Assembly (NCBI GenBank): GCA_910578515.1
Contig: CAJTQR010000003.1
Location: 186,001 to 250,000 of the forward strand
DNA length: 64,000 nt
Direction: 5' to 3'
DNA from: an uncultured Duncaniella sp.
Lineage (GTDB): Bacteria; Bacteroidota; Bacteroidia; Bacteroidales; Muribaculaceae
Made by a program: the position numbers and the translations under genes. This document shows, in pieces, positions 15,841-24,004 of the stretch. The notes under the pieces are model-generated. The model was not told where the DNA came from and did not search any database. It saw only the letters and a program-made list of their open reading frames with translations. The number at the start of each line of letters is the position of its first letter. Positions within the stretch are counted from its first letter, which is position 1.

Positions 15841-15912
15841 ATGAAAAAATTCGTTATCTTTGCATATCTTGCAGTATTAGCCGGAATATCATTATGTTTG
15901 GTTTCAGTGTGA
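15841..15912 (+). pseudogene. Decayed copy of the 72-aa secreted protein gene
   Basis: A 23-codon frame (MKKFVIFAYLAVLAGISLC...) matches the signal peptide of the intact gene at 14513 and then stops. The 80 bases upstream also align with the leader of the intact gene (both contain CCTTGC, AAAGC.TTGCA.GTAAAAC..ATGCAAAAA). The remnant now contains TATCTTTGC (15855-15863), which could serve as a -7 box for the second GLPGLI gene. Confidence 0.65.
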
Positions 15913-15949
15913 AGGCGGTCTACAATAGAAATTAGTATTACAGATACCA

Positions 15950-16861
15950 ATGAAAAAGAGTATATACATATTAATATTGATATTGGCGTTTATATCTCTG
16001 CCAGCAGTCCTGTATGCTCAATCCGATATCAGGAATAGTCGTCCAAAGGGATGGAATGGAAGATACAAACCATCAAAAGAACTTGTAGCTGACAGTGCGC
16101 GATATAAGATTACCTATCAAAGTTATTTTAGTCGGGATTCAGTATTTTTGGATGATAAGAAATCAGGTTTTACACTTACTTTGATAGGTGAGAATGTAGT
16201 CCAGTTCATAGACAGTTATGATTTGGAAGCAAGTCTTTTGGGAGATAAGCTGTATGCTACAACAACTTTATCATCGAATGAGATATATGAAAGGAAGAGC
16301 CCTTTATTTAGTAAGAGGATTTTCAAGGAAAGAATCCTGATAGATTATCCGGTGAAAGGAAAAATTACTTATCAGGAGTATCTTGCCGGTGCTTTCAGGC
16401 GGTATTTAGATGAAACAGCGACACAGAATTGGGTTATTGGAGAGGAAACCAAGGAAGTTCTTGGATACCGCTGTCGCAAAGCCACCTGCCGGTTCCGCGG
16501 ACGTGATTATGTGGCATGGTATGCCGAGGAGTTGCCGATTCCTTACGGACCTTATTATTTCAGAGGATTGCCCGGACTGATTGTGGAGCTGTGTGATATA
16601 AATAAGGAGTATGTATTTAATATGGTCGGATTTGAACGACTGACAAATTTCATACCTATGAAGTTTTATGATGGGAAAGGGGTAGAGATGCTGTCGCGAG
16701 ATGATTTTCGTTATTTGAAGCAATATTATAATGAAAATGCCGCTGCAGCCGTGTTCAATAATGCAAGTGGCATCAAGTCAAACCTCACCCCCGAGCAGGA
16801 AAAGGAGCTTGAGAAACGTCTCAACCGTCCCCGTCCTTACAACCCCCTCGAGAAGGAGTGA
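15950..16861 (+). CDS. GLPGLI family exported protein, copy 2
   Basis: The 303-residue paralogue of the preceding gene has a signal peptide ending near PAVLYAQ. GLPGLI lies at about residue 206 in YYFRGLPGLIVELCDI. The block YRCRKATCRFRGRDYVAWYAEELPIPYGPY and the ending ELEKRLNRPRPYNPLEKE are almost the same as in the other copies. The N-terminal 150 residues differ strongly and are AT-rich, whereas the shared core and tail are GC-richer. A decayed small-protein relic with a promoter-like box lies just upstream. Confidence 0.9.
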   Translation: MKKSIYILILILAFISLPAVLYAQSDIRNSRPKGWNGRYKPSKELVADSARYKITYQSYFSRDSVFLDDKKSGFTLTLIGENVVQFIDSYDLEASLLGDKLYATTTLSSNEIYERKSPLFSKRIFKERILIDYPVKGKITYQEYLAGAFRRYLDETATQNWVIGEETKEVLGYRCRKATCRFRGRDYVAWYAEELPIPYGPYYFRGLPGLIVELCDINKEYVFNMVGFERLTNFIPMKFYDGKGVEMLSRDDFRYLKQYYNENAAAAVFNNASGIKSNLTPEQEKELEKRLNRPRPYNPLEKE

Positions 16862-16946
16862 GGTCAAAAAATAGAAACTGTAAGGGGGTATGTTGTTTCT
16901 TTATATCCAACGGCACCCCTTAATTTAACTCCTAATACCTAATTAT

Positions 16947-17867
16947 ATGCTAAGAATCTTGATAAGACAGTGTGCATTAATGGTGTTGGCTACGATACCG
17001 TTTGTAGCGGAATCAGCGACAGTTGGTTCCAACGGCAGTGAGAGTGCTGAAGTAAAATCTTCACCACAAAAGGCTAAAAAAAGCATTTATCTAATACCCG
17101 ATACCGCTAAATATAAAATCACATATAGTGTAGCTTTCGTCAGAGATACCACCAACTTCAGTGATAAGAAAGATGCTTTTGTCGTGACGCTTGTAGGCAA
17201 TAAATGCGCCCAATTCATTGATAAATATGAACTGGACTATCATTTGCTGAGTGATAGTCTTACAATTGCTAATGTTCCGAGGGATGAGGCAAAGAGAAAA
17301 AGAATGAAGGTTAAGATGCTAAGTACGTTTAGTGAATCAATAATCATGAATTATCCGGAAAAAGATGTCAACACCTTCCAGTCATATCTATCAGGAAGTT
17401 TCCGCCGTTTTGAGGATGCAAAAGCGATTCAGAATTGGAAAATAGAGAGGGATACAAAGGAAATTCTGGGATATAAATGCCGCAAAGCTACCTGTCGATT
17501 CCGCGGGCGTGATTACGAGGCTTGGTATGCCGAGGAATTACCGATACCCTATGGTCCTTATCAGTTCAGGGGATTGCCTGGATTGATTCTGGAATTGAGC
17601 GATACAAATAAGGAATATGTATTTAATATTGTAGGCTTGGAACGTCCGGAGAAGGTCATACCGTTAAGAATTTTTGATGGGAAAGCGGTAGAAAAGATAT
17701 CCCGTGAAGATTTCTGGTTTCTGCATAGATATTACAATGATAATGCAGCGGCAGGGTTGTTAAACAATTCCGGTAGTATCAAGCTCAAACTCACTCCCGA
17801 GCAGGAAAAGGAGCTTGAGAAACGTCTCAACCGTCCCCGCCCATACAATCCCATAGAGAAGGAGTGA
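16947..17867 (+). CDS. GLPGLI family exported protein, copy 3
   Basis: The 306-residue paralogue has a signal peptide ending near FVAESA and a Lys/Ser-rich spacer. The variable N-terminal domain includes TAKYKITYSVAFVRDT. The shared core is YKCRKATCRFRGRDYEAWYAEELPIPYG, with GLPGLI at about residue 209 (QFRGLPGLILELSDT). The tail ELEKRLNRPRPYNPIEKE is encoded by a DNA stretch nearly the same as at the ends of copies 2 and 4. The 85-base gap before it includes an imperfect hairpin (AAGGGGGT with GCACCCCTT). Confidence 0.9.
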   Translation: MLRILIRQCALMVLATIPFVAESATVGSNGSESAEVKSSPQKAKKSIYLIPDTAKYKITYSVAFVRDTTNFSDKKDAFVVTLVGNKCAQFIDKYELDYHLLSDSLTIANVPRDEAKRKRMKVKMLSTFSESIIMNYPEKDVNTFQSYLSGSFRRFEDAKAIQNWKIERDTKEILGYKCRKATCRFRGRDYEAWYAEELPIPYGPYQFRGLPGLILELSDTNKEYVFNIVGLERPEKVIPLRIFDGKAVEKISREDFWFLHRYYNDNAAAGLLNNSGSIKLKLTPEQEKELEKRLNRPRPYNPIEKE

Positions 17868-17969
17868 CAATCTGAAAGCGACTGTGCGATGAGAATTAAT
17901 GGCTAAAGCTTGGAGTTAGGATATTAAATCAGTTCATAATCTGGGCTGTAATTAAATTATAAAACCGGA

Positions 17970-18854
17970 ATGAAATTTTTTATAATATTAGTTCTGTTTC
18001 TAAGTTCCTCATATAATACAATTTTGGGGCAGGTGACTATTTCGGGAAATGAAAAAATCAAATTAAAGCCCGCGAAGATGCTTGGAATAGATACGGCTGA
18101 ATATAAATTTACTTATGATGTGCAATTTGTTAAGGATACCCTGAATCGTGACATATTGGTGTCGGGGCGTACACTGCTGTTGGTTGGTAAGCACTCGTCG
18201 GTATATGTGGATTATTATGCTGCGCTTTCCGATTCGATTTATGCTGAATCGGTGCGCGATGGCATGTCGATAATGGATGCCATGAACAAATCATCGAATG
18301 TGAAAGGGAAGAAATTTCGTGAGACAGTGGTAATGAATTATCCAAATCAAGGAGAGGCTTTAGTACAGGACTATTTTGGCGGTGCGTTCCGACGGTATAT
18401 TGACAAGACATGTGGTCAAACATGGTCGCTTACAGATGAGACAATGGAAATCCTTGGCTATGAATGCCGGAAGGCAAAATGTGATTTTCGAGGGAGAAGC
18501 TATGTGGCATGGTATACAGATGAGATTCCTGTCCATTACGGACCATTTTTGTTTGGCGGACTTCCGGGATTGATTGTCAGATTAGAGAGCGACGATAAGG
18601 AATACCGATTTAATTTAATAGGTATTGATAAAGTCAGGACACCATTTTTAGTTGAAATCTATGATGGAAGAGGAGTTGAGGTGCTGTCGCGGGATGATTT
18701 TCGATATTTGAAGCAGTACTATAATGAAAATGCCGCTGCGGGGGTGCTCAACAATGCAAGTGGCGTCAAACTCGAACTCACCTCCGAGCAGGAAAAGGAG
18801 CTTGAGAAACGCCTCAACCGTCCCCGCCCATACAACCCCATAGAGAAGGAATAG
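17970..18854 (+). CDS. GLPGLI family exported protein, copy 4
   Basis: This is the most divergent copy, 294 residues, with a short signal peptide (FFIILVLFLSSSYNTILGQ). The core reads YECRKAKCDFRGRSYVAWYTDEIPVHYGP, and GLPGLI is at about residue 197 (LFGGLPGLIVRLES). The final third is close to copy 2 (EVLSRDDFRYLKQYYNENAAA), and the tail again is ELEKRLNRPRPYNPIEKE. Its stop is 2 bases from the start of the TonB-type barrel, so these two at least are one operon. Divergence in the core with an identical tail suggests gene conversion of the tails. Confidence 0.9.
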   Translation: MKFFIILVLFLSSSYNTILGQVTISGNEKIKLKPAKMLGIDTAEYKFTYDVQFVKDTLNRDILVSGRTLLLVGKHSSVYVDYYAALSDSIYAESVRDGMSIMDAMNKSSNVKGKKFRETVVMNYPNQGEALVQDYFGGAFRRYIDKTCGQTWSLTDETMEILGYECRKAKCDFRGRSYVAWYTDEIPVHYGPFLFGGLPGLIVRLESDDKEYRFNLIGIDKVRTPFLVEIYDGRGVEVLSRDDFRYLKQYYNENAAAGVLNNASGVKLELTSEQEKELEKRLNRPRPYNPIEKE

Positions 18855-18856
18855 AT

Positions 18857-21463
18857 ATGCGGAAGCTGATAGGTGTGATATTATTGTTGCTGACGGCGTT
18901 TGCCGCACCGGCGGCCGTGAAGATTGGCGGGAAGGTGGTGGATGCTGCCGACGGGAAGCCGATTGACAATGTGCTGTGCTGCGTGACGCGAGGCAAGGGT
19001 GCGCCGTTGACCTATATTTTTACCGACAGGGATGGCCGCTTCTCGCTTGAGGCTGAGAGGACCGACTCGGTGGCATTCTCGCTCATAGGGTATGCCAAGC
19101 TGACCATGCAGGTGGGAGATGTGGGGAGAGATGCCACTATACGTCTCAGCGCGGCCGAGTTTGCACTGAAGGAGATTGTGGTCAAGGCACCACCCATCCG
19201 GGAGAATGGCGATACGCTGGTCTATGATGTCAACAGCTTCAAGAGCAAGGATGACCGTTATATATCAGATGTGTTAAAGAAACTCCCCGGAGTGACCGTG
19301 GGGGAGAACGGCTCGATAAAGTATCAGGGGAAGGCTATCAATAAGTTTTACATAGAGGGACGCGACCTATTGGAGGGCCGCTACACGCTTGCGTCAAACA
19401 ATCTGGATGTCAATGCCGTGAAAAAGGTTGAGGTGATAGAGCACAATCAGCACATCAAGAGTCTCCAGGGGCTTGAACCTTCGGAGCGCGCGGCAATAAA
19501 TCTGAAACTTGACAAGCAGTTCATGGTGCGCCCCTTCGGAGAGGTGCGCGGCGGCATAGGTAATGGACCGGTCTACGATGCCGGATTGCTCGTGACGCTT
19601 CTCACGCGCGGACCACAGGCACTGGTGTCGCTGCAGGCAAATAATTACGGGAAGAATCTTGAGGGGGAGGCTGCCGACAAGTTTGAGTATTCGGATTTAA
19701 ACACATATATATCACCTTATTCGACGTTGCTCTCCACCCCTACCATCCGCTCTATCAACATACCGCTGCAGCGCTATCTGTTTAACCGGTCGCGGCTCGC
19801 GAGCGTCAATCTGCTCCTCCCTGCCGGAAAGAACTCGGAGCTGAAGCTCAATGCCGTGTATGTGGCTGACCGTATGAGGCAGCGCTATGATATGAGCAGC
19901 TCCATGATGCTCGGCGAGGGGAATACTCTCAATCTATTTGAAAATGCCATGGCGCATACCAGGCTCGATGAGCTCAAACTGGCGGGGATATATGAGCGGA
20001 ATGCCGCGAAACTCTATCTGAAGGATGAGTTCGGTTTCCTTTCCGACCGGGAGGGGGGACGCTCGGAGATGCTCACGCAGTCGGACTCGGTGGACTATTC
20101 CTCCACGGGTTATCCCCGCGAAGTGTACAATAAGTTGCGCACCCATTATCGGTTTTCGAGTTCGCAACTGGTGTCGCTCTCGTCACATATACGCGCCGGG
20201 CTCGCGCCGGAGAGGCTTGAGGCACTTTTCCCTTCGGTGGCGGGGAGCCGCGTGGGTGAGCGCTTCAGGATGAAGCATTTCAAGGCGAAGAACTATCTCA
20301 CCACATCGCTGCCTCTGCTGAGACACCGGATAGGTGTGGGAGCATTTATGAACTACACACGCATGCAGCCGCGTTTCACAGTCAGCGCCGAGGGGGTGGA
20401 AATTCCCGCAGAGGTGCTGCCGGCATCGGACGGGGCGGCGAGCACCATCACCAATGTGGAGTATGGCGCGGAGACCAATGTGGCGTTCCAATGGCTTGAC
20501 GAGACACTGTATCTGAAAATCACTCCCGAGGTGAGAGGTTACAATGTCAGGGCATCGGTGGGCGGAGTGAAGCACCACACGGTGAAGTTTCTCCCGTCGG
20601 TGTCAATGAGCTGGAAGCTGAACTCGCGCCTGGAAATGCGCATGGGTGGGAACCGGAGGTTCAGCTATCAGGATGAGAGTCCGTTTTTCCCTGCGCCGTA
20701 CATGACCGACTACCGCTCGGTCTATGTGCCATCGGGCGACCTCAATCACACTGACACTTACTCGGCTTACTACAGCGCTTCGTATCGCCACTCTGTGAAG
20801 TTGCTTTTCGCCAACATGAGCCTCCGCTACTCCAACCGGAAGAGCAATTTCATATCCTCAGCCTATTATACCTCCGACTGGAGCTGCATCACCACCAGCC
20901 GGCTCCCCAACCGGGGCTATTCGTGGGAGCTGCAGGGTGAGGTGAGCAAGACGTTTGCCGACGCCAAGACTACTGTGAAGCTGGCTCCGTCGGTGAGCTA
21001 CATCGGGAGGGATGTGGCGCAGCAAGGATTGTTGTCGCGCAATTATCACACTCTCTATGCGTGGTATCTCACGGTGACCAACCGCAGTGTGGCGTGGCTT
21101 TACGCGAGGTATTCGCTCACCGGCTCACTGACCCACAGCCGCAGCCGTGTGTTTGGCAACAGCGAGCTTACCAACTGGTTCCATACGGTGGATTTGAGCT
21201 TTTTCCCTCTCCCGAAATTTACGGTAGACCTGAAGGGTGAGCTCAGCACGCTCGATAATTACACATCGGGGCACGATAACTATTTTTTCTGTGATTTCGG
21301 GTTGACTTATAGCCTGAAACGGTGGTCGCTGGCGCTTACGGCGCGCAATATTTTCGATGTGAAGGATTATTCGCTCTCGCAGTATACGTCGGTCAATGAA
21401 TCGACGCGCAGGTTGCCGCTGCGCGGGCGGGAGATAATGCTCACGGTAAAGGTGAAATTCTGA
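18857..21463 (+). CDS. TonB-dependent-receptor-like outer-membrane protein
   Basis: The 868-residue protein begins with a signal peptide (to about AAPAA), then a carboxypeptidase-regulatory-like Ig domain (about 22-105, VKIGGKVVDAADGKPIDNV...GRFSL). A plug-like domain (about 110-230) includes ISDVLKKLPGVTVGENGSIKYQGKAINKFYIEGRDLL. The remainder is a beta barrel of alternating strands ending in IMLTVKVKF, with the terminal Phe typical of outer-membrane insertion. It starts 2 bases after GLPGLI copy 4 and shows higher GC than the GLPGLI genes. Barrels of this type are regularly found with GLPGLI proteins, and an outer-membrane complex is likely. Substrate unknown. No TonB box is obvious. Confidence 0.9.
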   Translation: MRKLIGVILLLLTAFAAPAAVKIGGKVVDAADGKPIDNVLCCVTRGKGAPLTYIFTDRDGRFSLEAERTDSVAFSLIGYAKLTMQVGDVGRDATIRLSAAEFALKEIVVKAPPIRENGDTLVYDVNSFKSKDDRYISDVLKKLPGVTVGENGSIKYQGKAINKFYIEGRDLLEGRYTLASNNLDVNAVKKVEVIEHNQHIKSLQGLEPSERAAINLKLDKQFMVRPFGEVRGGIGNGPVYDAGLLVTLLTRGPQALVSLQANNYGKNLEGEAADKFEYSDLNTYISPYSTLLSTPTIRSINIPLQRYLFNRSRLASVNLLLPAGKNSELKLNAVYVADRMRQRYDMSSSMMLGEGNTLNLFENAMAHTRLDELKLAGIYERNAAKLYLKDEFGFLSDREGGRSEMLTQSDSVDYSSTGYPREVYNKLRTHYRFSSSQLVSLSSHIRAGLAPERLEALFPSVAGSRVGERFRMKHFKAKNYLTTSLPLLRHRIGVGAFMNYTRMQPRFTVSAEGVEIPAEVLPASDGAASTITNVEYGAETNVAFQWLDETLYLKITPEVRGYNVRASVGGVKHHTVKFLPSVSMSWKLNSRLEMRMGGNRRFSYQDESPFFPAPYMTDYRSVYVPSGDLNHTDTYSAYYSASYRHSVKLLFANMSLRYSNRKSNFISSAYYTSDWSCITTSRLPNRGYSWELQGEVSKTFADAKTTVKLAPSVSYIGRDVAQQGLLSRNYHTLYAWYLTVTNRSVAWLYARYSLTGSLTHSRSRVFGNSELTNWFHTVDLSFFPLPKFTVDLKGELSTLDNYTSGHDNYFFCDFGLTYSLKRWSLALTARNIFDVKDYSLSQYTSVNESTRRLPLRGREIMLTVKVKF

Positions 21464-21479
21464 AGAGGGGGAGTTGATT

Positions 21480-21529
21480 ATCGGACAAATCGGACGAATC
21501 GGACAAATCAGACTAATCGGACGAATCGG
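21480..21529. repeat. Intergenic 9-bp tandem repeat (unit about AATCGGACG/A)
   Basis: Five to six copies of the same 9-base unit seen inside the gene at 2874-2985, here in the convergent gap between the TonB-type gene and dnaX. Confidence 0.88.
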
Positions 21530-21532
21530 CTC

Positions 21533-21590
21533 TTGACTTTTGACTACCTGACTTTTGACTATTGACTACTGACTACCTGACTATTGACTC
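21533..21590. repeat. Intergenic TGACT repeat cluster
   Basis: Eight copies of TGACT with 2-4 base spacers (TTGACT, ACTGACT, CCTGACT) directly follow the 9-bp repeat. The array is noncoding and fills the space between two convergent genes. Confidence 0.8.
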
Positions 21591-21603
21591 CCCTCCTGAC
21601 TAA

Positions 21604-23499
21604 TCACCCGATGGTGAGGTGGAGGTCGTCGATGAAGGCGCGGAGGTGGGGGGTGTTTTCTACCATGTGGGCTAATACCTGACGTTCATTCCAGGTGTGG
21701 GGCGATGCTTCGCCCTGGTTGATTTCTATGGTAAGGTCTATCGCGTCGTTGAGCAGGCTGTCGCGCAGATGGGCGAGCAGCGAGGGCATGGCTTGGGAGA
21801 GTACGCTGCGCTGCATCTCGTTTTCCACCATCACTCGGTAGGTGTGACCCTCAGTTGACGCCGGAAATGAGGCGCGCATGGTGTTGATGAGGATATGCTC
21901 AGTTGGGCGGGCGTTGATGAATGTCTGCCAGGAGGCGTGGAGCTGTTCCTGGGTGTAGACGTTGCTGCGCGGCTCGGCGGTAGGGGTGGCTGCGGTCTGC
22001 TGCGGTTCGTTGTGTCGCGAGGTGTTGGCGGTGGGGTTGATGGAGAAAGTGGAGGTAGAGATTTTTTTCAACGGACGTCCGCCAATGGAGACAGGGCGCG
22101 GCGCCGGACGCGGTGATGCCGGTGCGGCGGGTGCGACTGGCGGAACAGGTGCCGGCTGGGCTACCGTATGGGTCACCTGTGGAGCCGCTGCTGAGGCTCC
22201 ATGTGTGGGAGCGGTCGGTGCGGGAGCCGGTGAGGGTTGATAGGCCGATGGTGCGGAGTGTGACGGTGCCTGAGGGGCAGGAGCCTGCGCGACCGGAGCG
22301 GGTGCGGCGGTCGGACGCGATGACGCCTGAGCGGCAGCGGTCGGTGCCTGAGCGGCTTGAATCTTCTGTAACCGCCCCTCTCCATCGCCGCTGTTACCGG
22401 GGGAGGGGCTTAGCAATTGGCATATCTTGGCGAGCGTCAGCTCTATAAGAAATTGCTTGTTGGAGGCTATGCGGTAGTTGAGGTCGGCATCGTTACAGAG
22501 ATTCATGGCTCTGTAGATGAAGTCGGGGGGACACTTCACAGCCGTTTGCGCCATAGCCGCGCGCGCCTCGTCGTCGGCTTCGAGGAGCACGATTGTCGAG
22601 GGGTCGCGTGCCACCATGAGGTCACGCATATAGTCGGCCAGACCGTTGATGAAGAAATGCGAGTCAAACCCGCGGTCGCGGATTTCCTTGTAGATTAGCC
22701 ATGAGTCGAGCACACGTCCCTCGAGAAAGCAGTCGAGCAGGCGATTGTAGTAATTGTAGTCGAGCACATTGAGGTTGTCAATGGTGCTGCGGTAGGTGAT
22801 GTTGCCTCTTGAGGATGCCGCAACCTGGTCGAAAATGGAGAGGGCGTCGCGCATCGCACCGTCAGCCTTGCGGGCTATGATGTTGAGGGCGGCCGGTTCG
22901 GTGGTGATACCCTCCTGCTGCGCCACATAGCTCAGATGCTCTATCATGTCGCGGATTGATATGCGGTTGAAGTCGTATATCTGGCATCGCGACAGTATGG
23001 TGGGGATGATTTTGTGTTTCTCGGTGGTGGCGAGGATGAAAATCACATAGCTCGGGGGCTCCTCGAGGGTTTTGAGGAATGCGTTGAATGCGGCGGCCGA
23101 AAGCATGTGTACCTCGTCGACTATAAACACGCGGTAGCGCCCCTGCGATGGTGGCACCTGCACCTGCTCCACGAGCTGGCGTATATCGTCCACACCATTG
23201 TTGGAGGCGGCGTCGAGCTCTATGATATTCATGGAATTGCCGTCGTTGAAAGCACGGCAGCTGTCACACTCGTTGCAAGCCTCGCCCTGAGGCGTGGGAT
23301 TGCTGCAGTTGATGGTCTTGGCAAAAATTCTGGCACACGAGGTTTTCCCCACACCGCGCGAACCGCAGAACAGGTAGCTGTGGGCAAGCCTGTGGGTGGC
23401 GATGGCGTTTTTCAGGGTAGCGGTCAGAGCCTTCTGCCCCACCACGCTGTCAAACGTCGCCGGGCGGTACTTTCGAGCTGAGACAATGTAATTTTCCAT
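21604..23499 (-). CDS. dnaX: DNA polymerase III subunit gamma/tau
   Basis: The clamp-loader ATPase of the replisome, 631 residues from ATG 23499 (MENYIVSARKYRPATF). Domain I has Walker A GSRGVGKTSC, the four-cysteine zinc module in NCSNPTPQGEACNECDSC, Walker B VDEVHML and the sensor SRC. Domain III runs to about 370. A Pro/Ala/Gln-rich linker (about 385-510) leads to a C-terminal domain that would contact the polymerase. The frame is open 36 codons further upstream, but the -7 box at 23505-23512 lies immediately before ATG 23499, so the longer start cannot be used. The transcript appears leaderless or nearly so. Confidence 0.96.
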   Translation of the reverse strand: MENYIVSARKYRPATFDSVVGQKALTATLKNAIATHRLAHSYLFCGSRGVGKTSCARIFAKTINCSNPTPQGEACNECDSCRAFNDGNSMNIIELDAASNNGVDDIRQLVEQVQVPPSQGRYRVFIVDEVHMLSAAAFNAFLKTLEEPPSYVIFILATTEKHKIIPTILSRCQIYDFNRISIRDMIEHLSYVAQQEGITTEPAALNIIARKADGAMRDALSIFDQVAASSRGNITYRSTIDNLNVLDYNYYNRLLDCFLEGRVLDSWLIYKEIRDRGFDSHFFINGLADYMRDLMVARDPSTIVLLEADDEARAAMAQTAVKCPPDFIYRAMNLCNDADLNYRIASNKQFLIELTLAKICQLLSPSPGNSGDGEGRLQKIQAAQAPTAAAQASSRPTAAPAPVAQAPAPQAPSHSAPSAYQPSPAPAPTAPTHGASAAAPQVTHTVAQPAPVPPVAPAAPASPRPAPRPVSIGGRPLKKISTSTFSINPTANTSRHNEPQQTAATPTAEPRSNVYTQEQLHASWQTFINARPTEHILINTMRASFPASTEGHTYRVMVENEMQRSVLSQAMPSLLAHLRDSLLNDAIDLTIEINQGEASPHTWNERQVLAHMVENTPHLRAFIDDLHLTIG

Positions 23500-23504
23500 A
23501 TCTA

Positions 23505-23535
23505 CAAATTTACACACATTTCCCCGAACTACCAA
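23505..23535 (-). promoter_or_regulatory. dnaX promoter with inverted repeat
   Basis: On the minus strand: TTG (complement of 23533-23535), 20 bases, then TAAATTTG (complement of 23505-23512). An inverted repeat (23519-23527 with 23538-23546) overlaps the spacer and -33 element. It may be an operator or the terminator of the upstream small gene. Confidence 0.6.
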
Positions 23536-23646
23536 GCTCGGGGAAAGGAAAAAAGTAGCGGTGACCGACATTATGGGAGCTTCCCGCTCCCCATGCCGCT
23601 GCCCCACGCCTCCGGGGCGGGCAATTTCGCCCTGACCGGTGTGTGG

Positions 23647-23859
23647 TCAGCGCAAGGAACCTCCTGTCTCGTACATGTGAGTCGGGAGTTGAGATTGATA
23701 CGGGGGTGAAATCACCGTGAGATAGAGGATAATGAAACCGATTAGCAGAATCATCACCACAATCATCCCCCATATCGAAGGGGTGGTTATGATAATGTCA
23801 ATCATCTCCCTCACTTTGGCTGAGCGATTCCTATCTCGCTCGTAATCCTTAAGGCTCAT
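23647..23859 (-). CDS. Small single-span membrane protein (70 aa)
   Basis: From ATG 23859 the product is 70 residues: a charged N-terminus (MSLKDYERDRNRSAKVREM), one hydrophobic span at about 29-50 (IWGMIVVMILLIGFIILYLTVI) and a short outside tail. An upstream in-frame ATG at 23952 would add an implausible leader, and the A/T-rich sequence before 23859 is typical for a start here. No family recognised. It sits between the peptide exporter and dnaX on the same strand, separated by about 145 bases from each, so a link to the exporter is possible but unproven. Confidence 0.55.
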   Translation of the reverse strand: MSLKDYERDRNRSAKVREMIDIIITTPSIWGMIVVMILLIGFIILYLTVISPPYQSQLPTHMYETGGSLR

Positions 23860-24004
23860 AATCTTAATTGTTTGGTAAATTTTTAAAAAAATAATTGTTT
23901 GTAGGTCAATATATCTGCGTGGAGTAGGGCAACAGTGATTGGTAACCTGCATAACGATTGCAGGAAACAGTCACTTTCCAAAATGTTGTGATGCGGGGGA
24001 TGCG

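Noticed and set aside
21895..22448. Rightward frames opposite the dnaX linker
   Set aside because: They arise from the Pro/Ala-rich codons of the tau linker on the other strand and show low-complexity composition.
23500..23607. Longer dnaX start at 23607
   Set aside because: The extension lies upstream of the probable -7 box and is not part of the family; MENYIVSARKYRP is the usual beginning.
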